Assembly (NCBI GenBank): GCA_900556675.1
Contig: USQE01000061.1
Location: 1-6,739, forward strand
Reading direction: 5' to 3'
Length of the DNA stretch: 6,739 bases
Source: an uncultured Collinsella sp.
GTDB taxonomy: Bacteria > Actinomycetota > Coriobacteriia > Coriobacteriales > Coriobacteriaceae
Numbering within the stretch: position 1 is the first letter of the stretch; each line of letters begins with the position of its first letter. This document shows, piece by piece, positions 1 to 6,213 of this stretch. The position numbers and the translations under genes are program-made. Under the pieces are notes generated by a model. It did no database searches. It saw only the letters and a program-made list of their open reading frames with translations, and was not told where the DNA came from.

Positions 1-1305
1 GTTCTGCTCGGCAGCCTCGGCCTCGAACTTCTTGAAGATGCCGGTGGAGTAGGCATCGGAGTTGTCGTAGATGACGGCGATCTTGGTGCCGTCTTGCTTG
101 AGCGTCACGCTACCCACCTTGTCGCCCACATGTACCGTGCCCGAAAGGTCATCATAGGTAACCTTCTCGGTCACCTCTCCGGCAAGCGCAAAGACGGTCG
201 CCTGAGCTGCGGGATCGGCGAGCGTGGCATCGATCGTCTTGTCCGTCCAGTCGGTCTGGCTGATGCGCGCGATGAGCGGATTGCCGTTGGCGGTCTTTTC
301 CTGCGTGTTGGCGATCGCAACCGTCACCTTGTGGTCGTAGTACCAGTTGGCAAGGGCGGCCGTGTCGGCAAAGCGCTGATCGGTGGTGCTGGAGTTCAAG
401 ACGACGGTGTAGGTCTCGTCGCCATCGCGGTTGTAGGCTCCCGTAAAGCAATAGCCGGCATCGTCGGTGGTGCCGGTCTTACCGCCGATATTGCCGTCCT
501 GCCCCAGCAGCTCATTGTGCGTATCCATGGAATGCGAATGGTCGGAACCGTCGGCGCCCGTAACCTCAATCCAGGAATCATCGCTCGCCACGATTTCGCG
601 GAACGTGTCGTTCTTCATTGCCTCCTGCATCATCAGGGCTATATCGTGCGCGGTGGAGTGCATGTTACCGGCCCACTCATCAAAGTCCAGACCGTGCGGA
701 TTCTCAAAAAGCGTTCCCGTGCAGCCGAGCTCTTGAGCGCGCTCGTTCATGGCCTTTACAAAGGTGGCCATGGCGTCCTTGGTCTTGGGGTCGATCTTTT
801 TGCCCACGTGCTCGGCAAGCGCGATGGCGGCATCGTTGCCCGAGGGGATCATCAGGCCGCGCAGAGCTTGCTCCACGGTGAGCTCGTCGCCTTCGAGCAG
901 GCCGGCGGTCGAGTTGCCTACGGTGGCGGCAGCATTGCTCACCGTGATCTTCTCGTCCATTTTGCAGTTCTCAACGGTCAGGATCGCGGTCATCACCTTG
1001 GTGATCGAGGCAATCTTGACCTGATCATCGGCGCTGCGGGCGTAGTAGACGGTGCCGTCTTTCCCCATGACAACGGCATTGGTTGCCTCGATATCGGGGA
1101 GGTTTTCGGCCGTAATACCGCGTGCATCGGCGGTTTTGCCGCAAATGTCGTCAGTTGTTAGCACTTGGGCGCCGGCGACCGTTGGCGCGCCGGCAACAAG
1201 GGCGACGGCACAGATAAAGCCGGCAGCAAGCTGGGCAGAGCGCTTTGCAAAAGAGGTGAAGGGCTTCACGGATTTCGCTTTCGACGGGGTGGTCTCTTCT
1301 GGCAC
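1..1305 (-). CDS. D-alanyl-D-alanine carboxypeptidase, S11/PBP5 type (3' end outside window)
   Basis: This is a secreted serine DD-carboxypeptidase that removes the terminal D-Ala from peptidoglycan pentapeptides outside the membrane. Counting from the GTG at 1305, 435 codons are visible. A basic stretch (FAKRSAQ) and a hydrophobic run (about residues 26-40) ending in VAGAQ look like a Sec signal peptide. All three penicillin-binding motifs are present: S100-I-T-K103 (nucleophile and base), S155-G-N157 and K276-T-G278, plus the family's NPHGLD segment near 203. From about 327 onward the sequence resembles the beta-rich C-terminal domain of PBP5 proteins. A C-terminal membrane anchor, if any, lies beyond base 1. 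The start is uncertain: an in-frame GTG at 1269 gives a more typical short signal-peptide N-region, and a TATACT box three bases upstream of 1305 favours it. Neither start has a clear ribosome binding site. The gene is divergent from the VanR-like regulator. The enzyme call is firm; the dacA/dacB/vanY-type subclass is not resolved. Confidence 0.93.
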   Translation of the reverse strand, partial: MPEETTPSKAKSVKPFTSFAKRSAQLAAGFICAVALVAGAPTVAGAQVLTTDDICGKTADARGITAENLPDIEATNAVVMGKDGTVYYARSADDQVKIASITKVMTAILTVENCKMDEKITVSNAAATVGNSTAGLLEGDELTVEQALRGLMIPSGNDAAIALAEHVGKKIDPKTKDAMATFVKAMNERAQELGCTGTLFENPHGLDFDEWAGNMHSTAHDIALMMQEAMKNDTFREIVASDDSWIEVTGADGSDHSHSMDTHNELLGQDGNIGGKTGTTDDAGYCFTGAYNRDGDETYTVVLNSSTTDQRFADTAALANWYYDHKVTVAIANTQEKTANGNPLIARISQTDWTDKTIDATLADPAAQATVFALAGEVTEKVTYDDLSGTVHVGDKVGSVTLKQDGTKIAVIYDNSDAYSTGIFKKFEAEAAEQN

Positions 1306-1308
1306 TAG

Positions 1309-1314
1309 AGTATA
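1309..1314 (-). promoter_or_regulatory. candidate -10 box of the carboxypeptidase gene
   Basis: The minus strand reads TATACT, five of six matches to TATAAT, ending three bases before the GTG at 1305. No good -35 hexamer is seen at 16-18 bp. If used, transcription would begin a few bases inside the first GTG, so translation would start at the GTG at 1269 with a leader of about 30 nt. It could also be chance in an AT-richer spot. Confidence 0.4.
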
Positions 1315-1385
1315 TCGTTTGCCGGCGCAGGCGAGCGTCGAGCGCGCGCATGGCCTGCATCTGTGCCCGAACGGACATATGGGTG

Positions 1386-1401
1386 CTTAAGGACGACTTA
1401 A
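1386..1401 (+). repeat. CTTAA direct repeats at 11-bp spacing, possible regulator site
   Basis: CTTAA occurs at 1386-1390 and again at 1397-1401, exactly 11 bp apart, in the divergent intergenic region. OmpR-family regulators commonly bind tandem half-sites about 10-11 bp apart, so this could be an autoregulatory site upstream of the VanR-like gene or a shared site for both genes. The units are short and chance is quite possible. Confidence 0.22.
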
Positions 1402-1440
1402 TCGCCCGCGCTTGTTGTGTGTGGCGAGCGTCCCCTCGGG

Positions 1441-1446
1441 CATAAT
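1441..1446 (+). promoter_or_regulatory. candidate -10 box of the VanR-like operon
   Basis: CATAAT matches TATAAT at five of six positions and sits 20 bases before the regulator's ATG, leaving a leader of roughly 14 nt that still contains the ribosome binding site AGAGGAG (1455-1461). Upstream TTG-containing hexamers at 1412-1420 are 20-23 bp away, too far for a good -35, so the promoter may be weak or activator-dependent. Confidence 0.45.
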
Positions 1447-1466
1447 GGAGCGCGAGAGGAGCACGC

Positions 1467-2162
1467 ATGAACGAGCGCATTTTGGTAGTCGACGACGAGA
1501 AGGCCATCGCCGACCTGGTGGGTATCTACCTTACAAAAGAAGGCTTTGATGTTCAGATTGCCTATAGCGGGGCCGACGCGGCCAAAGCAATCTTGGAGCA
1601 AGAGTTTGATCTGGCGTTGCTCGATGTCATGCTGCCTGATATCGACGGCTTTGAACTGCTGCGCACGATTCGTGCCAGCCACACCTATCCCGTGATTATG
1701 CTGACGGCTCGTGATGCCCAGCAGGATAAGATTGAGGGCCTTTCGCTCGGTGCGGACGATTACGTGGTCAAGCCGTTCCGCCCGTTGGAGCTTGTTGCGC
1801 GCGTCCACGCCCAGCTTCGCCGCTATACCAGCTACGGTAGCCGAGTGCAGGTGGCTGAGTCTCCGGTCATTCAGCTCGACGGTCTCGAGATCAATCGCGG
1901 CGCTCGTGCCGTGACAGTGGACGGTGCGCCGGTGCGCCTCACGCCCATCGAGTATTCCATCTTGCTGTATCTGGCCGAGCATCGCGGCAGCGTAGTGCCC
2001 GTGGAGGACCTGTTCCGCGCGGTGTGGAACGAGGACTTTATGCCCGGCTCCAACAATACCGTGATGGTGCATATTCGCCACCTGCGCGAAAAGATTGGCG
2101 ACGATGCCCAAAAACCGCGCTTTATCAAAAACGTCTGGGGCGTCGGCTACATCATCGAATAA
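1467..2162 (+). CDS. VanR-like OmpR-family response regulator
   Basis: A 231-residue DNA-binding response regulator, the usual length for this family. The receiver domain (about 1-118) has the acidic pair D9/D10, phosphoacceptor D53 in LALLDVMLPD, the switch residue T80 and K102 in VKPF. The segment GADDYVVKPFRPLELVARV followed by QLRRY is typical of VanR-type regulators. A winged-helix C-terminal domain (about 133-231) ends in WGVGYIIE. The ATG is supported by AGAGGAG five bases upstream. It is followed after 26 bp by its partner kinase, so the two are almost certainly one operon. Its targets are not shown by the sequence; the divergently transcribed DD-carboxypeptidase is a natural candidate. 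No vanH, vanA or vanX homologue is in the window, so a resistance role should not be assumed. It could equally be a general envelope regulator. Confidence 0.94.
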   Translation: MNERILVVDDEKAIADLVGIYLTKEGFDVQIAYSGADAAKAILEQEFDLALLDVMLPDIDGFELLRTIRASHTYPVIMLTARDAQQDKIEGLSLGADDYVVKPFRPLELVARVHAQLRRYTSYGSRVQVAESPVIQLDGLEINRGARAVTVDGAPVRLTPIEYSILLYLAEHRGSVVPVEDLFRAVWNEDFMPGSNNTVMVHIRHLREKIGDDAQKPRFIKNVWGVGYIIE

Positions 2163-2188
2163 CGCTTTTCGCTTGTGAGGATCTTGAT

Positions 2189-3427
2189 ATGACAAAAGAT
2201 GATAGACAGGCGTTCGAGGTGCCCGATCGACTCTTTGAATACGTGAGGGCGGTCGTCGACAACCGCGCGCTCGCGACGGTACTGCTCTTTTTGCTGAGCC
2301 TGCTGCTGGTCGGTATCGACAACATCGCTGGCATTTTGGCAGTTTTGCTTATCGGGTTTTTGCTGATCGATCGATTCGAAACCGTGCGCCGTTGCGTGGT
2401 GATTGGCGGTGCCGCGTGGGTAATCACGCTGGCGATTGGCGCCATGGCGCTTGGCGGCATTGCCGAGCCGGTGTTCTTTGACGCCGGCTTTGTATTCAAC
2501 ATGCTTGGTTTTGTCTTGGCGCTTGCCGTGTGCGTCTTATTCTTTTGTGGCCGAGCACTGTATTACCAAGGCTACGAGCAAGGGGAACAGCATGCCGATC
2601 GCGTGCTTGCGGCCCGTATCCAGGACCGCCTGATCGATCATCCTGACGCCTGGGATAACATCGACGGCGACTTCCTGGAGGTCGAGGGTGCGCTCAACCG
2701 CGTGCGCGATCGCGAGCGTAAGGTGCAGCAGGCCCTACGCGACGAGTCACATCGCAAGGATGACTTGGTCACATACCTGGCGCATGACTTGCGCACGCCG
2801 CTCGCCAGCGTGGTGGGCTACCTCTCCCTGTTGCAGGAGGCCCCCGAGCTGCCAGTCGAGCAGCGCGCGCACTTTACGGGCGTGGCGCTTGACAAGGCAC
2901 ATCGGCTCGACGCACTTGTCGAGGAGTTCTTCGACATTACACGCTTTGATTTCCACGATATTGTGCTTACGCGCGGCTACGTCGACTTGAGCCTGTTGCT
3001 GGCGCAGGTCGCCGATGAGTTCTATCCCATTCTCAACGAACAGCACAAGGAAGTCCAGGTTGATATCTGCGAGGACCTGACGGTGCTTGTGGATGGCGAC
3101 AAGATGGCGCGCGTGTTCAACAACATCATGAAAAACGCCGTCGCCTATAGTTACGAAGGCTCGACCATTACGATCGAGGCCCGACGCCAAGATGACGGCG
3201 GCGTGCGCGTGCGCTTTATTAACCATGGTGACCCGATTCCCGCGGCTAAGCTCAAGGTGATCTTTGAGAAGTTTTATCGCCTGGATGCAGCGCGTGCGAC
3301 CAATCGCGGCGGTGCTGGGCTGGGCCTCGCCATCGCCAAGGAGATTGTATGCGCGCATGGCGGTACCATCGCGTGCGAATCGACGCCCGAGCATACCGTC
3401 TTTACCATCGAGCTGCCTGCCGCGTAG
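2189..3427 (+). CDS. VanS-like membrane sensor histidine kinase
   Basis: A 412-residue kinase that should autophosphorylate and pass phosphate to the regulator just upstream. The N-terminal part holds about four hydrophobic segments (roughly 29-46, 47-60, 69-90, 101-121) joined by very short loops, so there is essentially no extracellular sensing domain. A cytoplasmic linker (about 125-185) leads to the H-box LAHDLRTPLAS with H199. The ATP-binding domain has the N-box NNIMKNA (N316), the F-box IFEKFYRLD (358-366) and the G2 box GGAGLGL (374-380). The usual DxGxG of the G1 box is replaced by NHGDPIP (345-351), a variant known in VanS-type kinases, so it is probably active. ATG 2189 is chosen because GAGGA (2177-2181) lies seven bases upstream and the protein then begins just before the first helix; an upstream in-frame ATG at 2024 would overlap the regulator extensively. 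The signal it detects is unknown. Confidence 0.92.
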   Translation: MTKDDRQAFEVPDRLFEYVRAVVDNRALATVLLFLLSLLLVGIDNIAGILAVLLIGFLLIDRFETVRRCVVIGGAAWVITLAIGAMALGGIAEPVFFDAGFVFNMLGFVLALAVCVLFFCGRALYYQGYEQGEQHADRVLAARIQDRLIDHPDAWDNIDGDFLEVEGALNRVRDRERKVQQALRDESHRKDDLVTYLAHDLRTPLASVVGYLSLLQEAPELPVEQRAHFTGVALDKAHRLDALVEEFFDITRFDFHDIVLTRGYVDLSLLLAQVADEFYPILNEQHKEVQVDICEDLTVLVDGDKMARVFNNIMKNAVAYSYEGSTITIEARRQDDGGVRVRFINHGDPIPAAKLKVIFEKFYRLDAARATNRGGAGLGLAIAKEIVCAHGGTIACESTPEHTVFTIELPAA

Positions 3428-3437
3428 CGTAGGCGCC

Positions 3438-3466
3438 CTTACAAACACCTGACAATGCGCTCACGT
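3438..3466 (+). promoter_or_regulatory. candidate Pho box upstream of pstB (three 11-bp-spaced heptamers)
   Basis: Three heptamers lie at exact 11-bp intervals: CTTACAA (3438-3444), CTGACAA (3449-3455) and CTCACGT (3460-3466), separated by 4-bp spacers, sharing CTNAC. PhoB/PhoP-type regulators bind direct repeats of 7 bp plus 4-bp spacers, and the E. coli unit is CTGTCAT, so form, spacing and location before pstB all fit. The third repeat is weaker. The distance to the best -10-like words (TACTAT at 3486, GATACT at 3493) is 19-26 bp, longer than the roughly 10 bp usual in E. coli, which lowers confidence. Confidence 0.42.
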
Positions 3467-3488
3467 GCATATGAGCCGCGATTTCTAC

Positions 3489-3515
3489 TATCGATACTGC
3501 TGAATTGATATCGAT
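3489..3515. repeat. TATCGAT repeated 20 bp apart upstream of pstB
   Basis: TATCGAT occurs at 3489-3495 (as part of the palindrome TATCGATA) and again at 3509-3515, two helical turns apart, just before the pstB ribosome binding site. The first copy overlaps -10-like words (TACTAT 3486-3491, GATACT 3493-3498). It may be an operator or simply AT-rich promoter sequence; no known binding protein is recognised. Confidence 0.2.
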
Positions 3516-3517
3516 GT

Positions 3518-3522
3518 GGAGG
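3518..3522 (+). promoter_or_regulatory. ribosome binding site that fixes the pstB start
   Basis: GGAGG lies eight bases before the ATG at 3531. A longer reading from the in-frame GTG at 3516 would put this site inside the coding sequence and leave that GTG without one, so 3531 is preferred. Confidence 0.75.
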
Positions 3523-3530
3523 TATGCGGT

Positions 3531-4406
3531 ATGACGGCTGCTGCGGCTATGGAGCCCACGGAGCTCGAGGAGCTAATGGAGGCGCAAGCCGAGGCTGCGC
3601 ACGAGCGCGAAGTCGGGGACGCGACTCGTCCCACGGCGCAGGATCTTGCCGCCTCGTCGACGCGCATCGACGTCGAGGGCATCGATCTGTTCTATGGCGA
3701 CCACCACGCGCTCAAGGACGTATCCATCAAGATTCGCGACAAGCAGATCACCTCGTTTATCGGTCCTTCGGGCTGCGGCAAGTCGACGCTGCTGCGTTGC
3801 TTTAACCGCATGAACGACGACATCAAGGACTGCCGCATCGAGGGTAAGATCGCGCTCGACGGCCAGGATATCCTGGGCGACTACGACATCTGCCGCCTGC
3901 GCCAGCGCGTGGGCATGGTGTTCCAGCGCCCCAACCCGTTTCCCATGAGCATCTACGACAACGTCGCGTATGGTCCACGCGGCATGGGCGTGCGCGACCG
4001 CGCCGTTCTGGATGAGTTGGTCGAGGACTCTCTTCGTCGCGCTGCGCTATGGGATGAGGTCAAGGACAAACTCAAGGAGTCGGGGCTGGGCCTTTCGGGC
4101 GGGCAGCAGCAGCGTCTGTGCATCGCCCGCGCGCTTGCCGTGCAGCCCGATATTCTGCTGATGGACGAGCCCACGAGCGCTCTCGATCCCGTGTCGACGC
4201 TGGTGGTTGAGCAGCTGGCCTGCGAGCTCAAAGAGACCTGTACGCTCGTGGTCGTTACGCACAATATGCAGCAGGCGGCGCGCATCTCCGACTCGGTCGC
4301 GTTTTTCTTGCTGGGCGAGTTAGTGGAGCACGCACCCACCGCTCAGCTCTTCAAAAATCCCACCGACCCGCGCACGGCGGATTATTTAACGGGACGTTTT
4401 GGCTGA
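3531..4406 (+). CDS. pstB: phosphate ABC transporter ATP-binding protein PstB
   Basis: This is the cytoplasmic ATPase that drives high-affinity phosphate uptake through PstS-PstC-PstA. It has 291 residues from ATG 3531. The first 43 or so residues are an acidic, alanine-rich extension ([16 protein letters not shown]) not needed for the ATPase fold, making it longer than the usual 250-260 residues. After that come the PstB hallmarks: Walker [10 protein letters not shown] (78-86) followed by [10 protein letters not shown], the Q-loop Q132 in [22 protein letters not shown], the signature LSGGQQQR (188-195), Walker B ILLMDEP with catalytic E213, and the switch H244. The FNRMND and PNPFPMSI segments distinguish PstB from other importer ATPases. 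It stands alone: no pstS, pstC, pstA or phoU is adjacent, and it is flanked by two different two-component systems. A candidate Pho box lies upstream. The PhoB-like gene follows 64 bp downstream. Confidence 0.95.
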   Translation: MTAAAAMEPTELEELMEAQAEAAHEREVGDATRPTAQDLAASSTRIDVEGIDLFYGDHHALKDVSIKIRDKQITSFIGPSGCGKSTLLRCFNRMNDDIKDCRIEGKIALDGQDILGDYDICRLRQRVGMVFQRPNPFPMSIYDNVAYGPRGMGVRDRAVLDELVEDSLRRAALWDEVKDKLKESGLGLSGGQQQRLCIARALAVQPDILLMDEPTSALDPVSTLVVEQLACELKETCTLVVVTHNMQQAARISDSVAFFLLGELVEHAPTAQLFKNPTDPRTADYLTGRFG

Positions 4407-4416
4407 TACCATCTAG

Positions 4417-4430
4417 TAAAGGTACCTTTA
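4417..4430. promoter_or_regulatory. perfect 14-bp palindrome upstream of the PhoB-like gene, possible operator
   Basis: TAAAGGTACCTTTA is identical to its reverse complement. It lies in the 64-bp gap between pstB and the PhoB-like regulator, directly upstream of a -10-like word, so it would sit in the promoter spacer, a common operator position. It is not followed by a run of T and has no real loop, which argues against a terminator. The protein that would bind is not known. Confidence 0.35.
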
Positions 4431-4434
4431 GGGT

Positions 4435-4440
4435 TAAGAT
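4435..4440 (+). promoter_or_regulatory. candidate -10 box of the PhoB-like operon
   Basis: TAAGAT fits the TANNNT pattern with four of six consensus bases and lies 30 bases before ATG 4471, giving a leader of about 24 nt. No -35 match is seen 17 bp upstream (about 4412-4417). The genes could also be transcribed by read-through from pstB. Confidence 0.3.
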
Positions 4441-4457
4441 GCGGTCATGCCGGCCGC

Positions 4458-4464
4458 AAAGGGG
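4458..4464 (+). promoter_or_regulatory. ribosome binding site that fixes the PhoB-like start
   Basis: AAAGGGG ends six bases before ATG 4471. The in-frame ATG at 4447 would add eight residues ahead of a typical receiver-domain N-terminus (MIYYVEDD) and has no comparable site, so 4471 is preferred. Confidence 0.65.
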
Positions 4465-4470
4465 TTCAAC

Positions 4471-5199
4471 ATGATCTATTACGTCGAGGACGATGACAAC
4501 ATCAGGGATTTGACGGTCTATGCACTGCGCAAGCAGGGAATCGAGGCCGAAGGCTTTTCGTGCGATGGCGAGTTTAAGGCCGCCGTGGCGCGACGGGTAC
4601 CCGATGCCGTCCTGCTCGACATCATGCTGCCCGATACCGACGGTTTGGCAATTATGCGTCGCCTGCGCGCCGACCGCCTGACGGCGACGGTGCCCATCAT
4701 GATGCTTACCGCCAAGGATACCGAGCTCGACAAGGTGATGGCGCTCGATGGCGGTGCCGACGATTACCTGACTAAGCCGTTTTCGCTCATGGAGCTTGCG
4801 AGCCGCTGCCGCGCACTGCTGCGTCGCGGCGGCATGGTCAAGCAGGCGAGCGATGTGCTCAGCGTGGGCGACATCGTGCTCTCGCCCAGCCATCGCGAGG
4901 TGACCGTTGCCGGCGAGCCGCTTAAGCTCACCCTGCGCGAGTTCGACCTGCTCGAGTACCTCATGCGCAAGCCCGGCGTGGTTTTTACCCGCGAGTCGTT
5001 GCTGCAGAGCGTGTGGGGCTGGGACTTCGACGGCGGTTCGCGCACCGTTGACGTGCACGTGCAGACGCTTCGCCAAAAACTGGGCGAGCATGCCAGCGCC
5101 ATCGAGACCGTGCGCGGCGTGGGCTACCGCTTGGCCGAGCCTTCTGCCGGTGATGGTGCCGAAGGTGACGACACCGTGGCCACCGCATCGGAGGAGTAA
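4471..5199 (+). CDS. PhoB-like OmpR-family response regulator
   Basis: A 242-residue transcription factor, probably controlling phosphate-starvation genes. The receiver domain begins MIYYVEDDDN and carries acidic residues E6/D7, phosphoacceptor D50 in VLLDIMLPDTDG, T80 and K102 in YLTKPF. The winged-helix domain (about 128-222) includes LTLREFDLLEYL, a recognition-helix region with SRTVDVHVQTLRQKL and the closing RGVGYRL. A 20-residue acidic, low-complexity tail (from about 223, ending ATASEE) follows the DNA-binding domain and is not part of the usual fold. The phosphate role is inferred from the pstB gene immediately upstream and the PhoR-like kinase immediately downstream; the sequence alone would only say OmpR/PhoB family. 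Its stop is three bases before the kinase start, so translation is likely coupled. Confidence 0.92.
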   Translation: MIYYVEDDDNIRDLTVYALRKQGIEAEGFSCDGEFKAAVARRVPDAVLLDIMLPDTDGLAIMRRLRADRLTATVPIMMLTAKDTELDKVMALDGGADDYLTKPFSLMELASRCRALLRRGGMVKQASDVLSVGDIVLSPSHREVTVAGEPLKLTLREFDLLEYLMRKPGVVFTRESLLQSVWGWDFDGGSRTVDVHVQTLRQKLGEHASAIETVRGVGYRLAEPSAGDGAEGDDTVATASEE

Positions 5200-5202
5200 C
5201 CC

Positions 5203-6213
5203 GTGGTCTTCGCCCCCCAGGGAAAACATACGCTGTCGCACCGCGTTTTTGTGACGATCTTTGTCTGCGCCATGGCGGTTATCGTGGCGTTTACGGTGCT
5301 GGGTGCGTTCTTTGTGCAAAACACCTTGGCGGATGCCACGAGTGCCAACCTGGCGCAGGAAACCGAGCTCATTGCTGCCGCTCTCGACGAACAGCAGGAG
5401 CCCATCCCGTTCTTGCGTAGTCTCGATCGCGAGGACTTGCGCATCACGCTGATTAACAAGGATGGATCGGTTGCCTACGACAACGAGGCGTCGCCTTCCA
5501 CACTGCCCAACCATGGCGATCGCCCCGAGGTCATCGAGGCCTTTGAGAGTGGTTTGGGTTCCGCGGAGCGCGCAAGCTCTACGCTCGACGAGATTATGCT
5601 GTATCGCGCCGTCGCCCTTGATAACGGCCAGGTTGTCCGCTTGGCGCAGGCCCAGCCTGGCGTTGCGGCGATTTTGCTGTCGATGGTGGCGCCGATGCTG
5701 CTTATCGCAGCAGCGGGTGCGGTACTCTCGTTTTTTATGGCGCGCCGCGAGTCCCGTGCCATCATCGCGCCGTTGCAAGAGGTGGATTTGGACCACCCAC
5801 GCCGTAGCTATGAGCACGCCTATGCCGAGATGGTCCCCATGCTTGAGCGTATCGAGTCGCAGCGCCAGGAACTCAAGCGCCAAATGGCGGTGCTAGCGGA
5901 CAACGACCGTATGCGCCGCGAGTTCACGGCGAATATCACCCATGAGCTCAAGACGCCGCTTACGGCGATTTCGGGCTATGCCGAGCTCATCGCAAACGGC
6001 ATGGTCGAGGGCGAGGGCGACCTGCGCAACTTTGGCGGTCGCATCTATCGTGAGGCGGGCCGCTTGGCAGCGCTTGTCAACGATATCCTTACGCTGTCTA
6101 ACTTGGACGAGGCCGAGCGTGCAGCTGAGGGCGAGGCGGTGCCCATTGGGTCCACGGAGCCTATTGAGCTCTCGCGTGCCATCTACGCGGTCGAGCAGCG
6201 TCTTGAACAGGTC
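5203..6213 (+). CDS. PhoR-like sensor histidine kinase, C-terminal ATPase domain lost at a junction
   Basis: About 337 residues of a membrane kinase, the probable partner of the preceding regulator. The GTG start has a strong GGAGGAG (5190-5196) six bases upstream, inside the end of the regulator gene. Domains in order: first membrane helix (about 15-38), an extracytoplasmic region of about 115 residues (39-153) including DLRITLINKDGSVAYDN, second helix (about 154-179), a short juxtamembrane segment with PLQEVDLDHP (190-199), as seen in clostridial PhoR-like kinases instead of an obvious HAMP domain, a helical linker (about 205-235), and the dimerisation domain with H-box FTANITHELKTPLTAISGY (phosphorylated H247). 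Resemblance ends near residue 337. No N, G1, F or G2 box follows, so this version could not bind ATP. The frame stays open to the window edge, but only because it then runs antisense, codon on codon, to another kinase gene. The intact gene should have at least 110 more codons. Confidence 0.88.
6193..6213. other. inverted junction between two histidine kinase genes; 21-bp shared word
   Basis: Plus-strand sequence up to about 6213 reads as a natural continuation of the PhoR-like kinase (EQRLEQV). Minus-strand sequence down to about 6193 reads as a natural continuation of the other kinase (DLFKTLL, entering its N-box). The 21 bases 6193-6213 therefore make sense in both proteins, and beyond them each protein turns into antisense nonsense (minus: RVDGTREL where an NLxDNA motif is expected; plus: VFHPHPSGR). 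This is what a join at a short shared word looks like. The exact edges cannot be fixed without intact homologues. Confidence 0.8.

Noticed and set aside
94..1161. A 355-codon open frame on the plus strand
   Set aside because: It is antisense to the carboxypeptidase, whose catalytic motifs SITK, SGN and KTG are all intact on the minus strand.
1398..2195. A 265-codon open frame on the minus strand
   Set aside because: It is antisense to the VanR-like regulator and has no domain character.
1467..3427. A vancomycin-resistance cluster
   Set aside because: Only VanR/VanS-like regulators are present; there is no vanH, D-Ala-D-Lac ligase or vanX in the window, and the adjacent carboxypeptidase is a common housekeeping type.
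2747..3448. A 233-codon open frame on the minus strand
   Set aside because: It is antisense to the VanS-like kinase core, whose H-, N- and G2-boxes show the plus strand is the coding one.
4417..4430. Rho-independent terminator after pstB
   Set aside because: The palindrome would give only a 5-bp stem with a 4-base loop, and the following bases are GGGTTAAG, not a T run.
4351..5883. A 510-codon open frame on the minus strand
   Set aside because: It runs antisense to pstB, the PhoB-like gene and the PhoR-like gene, shows no recognisable domain, and is His/Arg/Leu-rich as expected of the complement of GC-rich codons.
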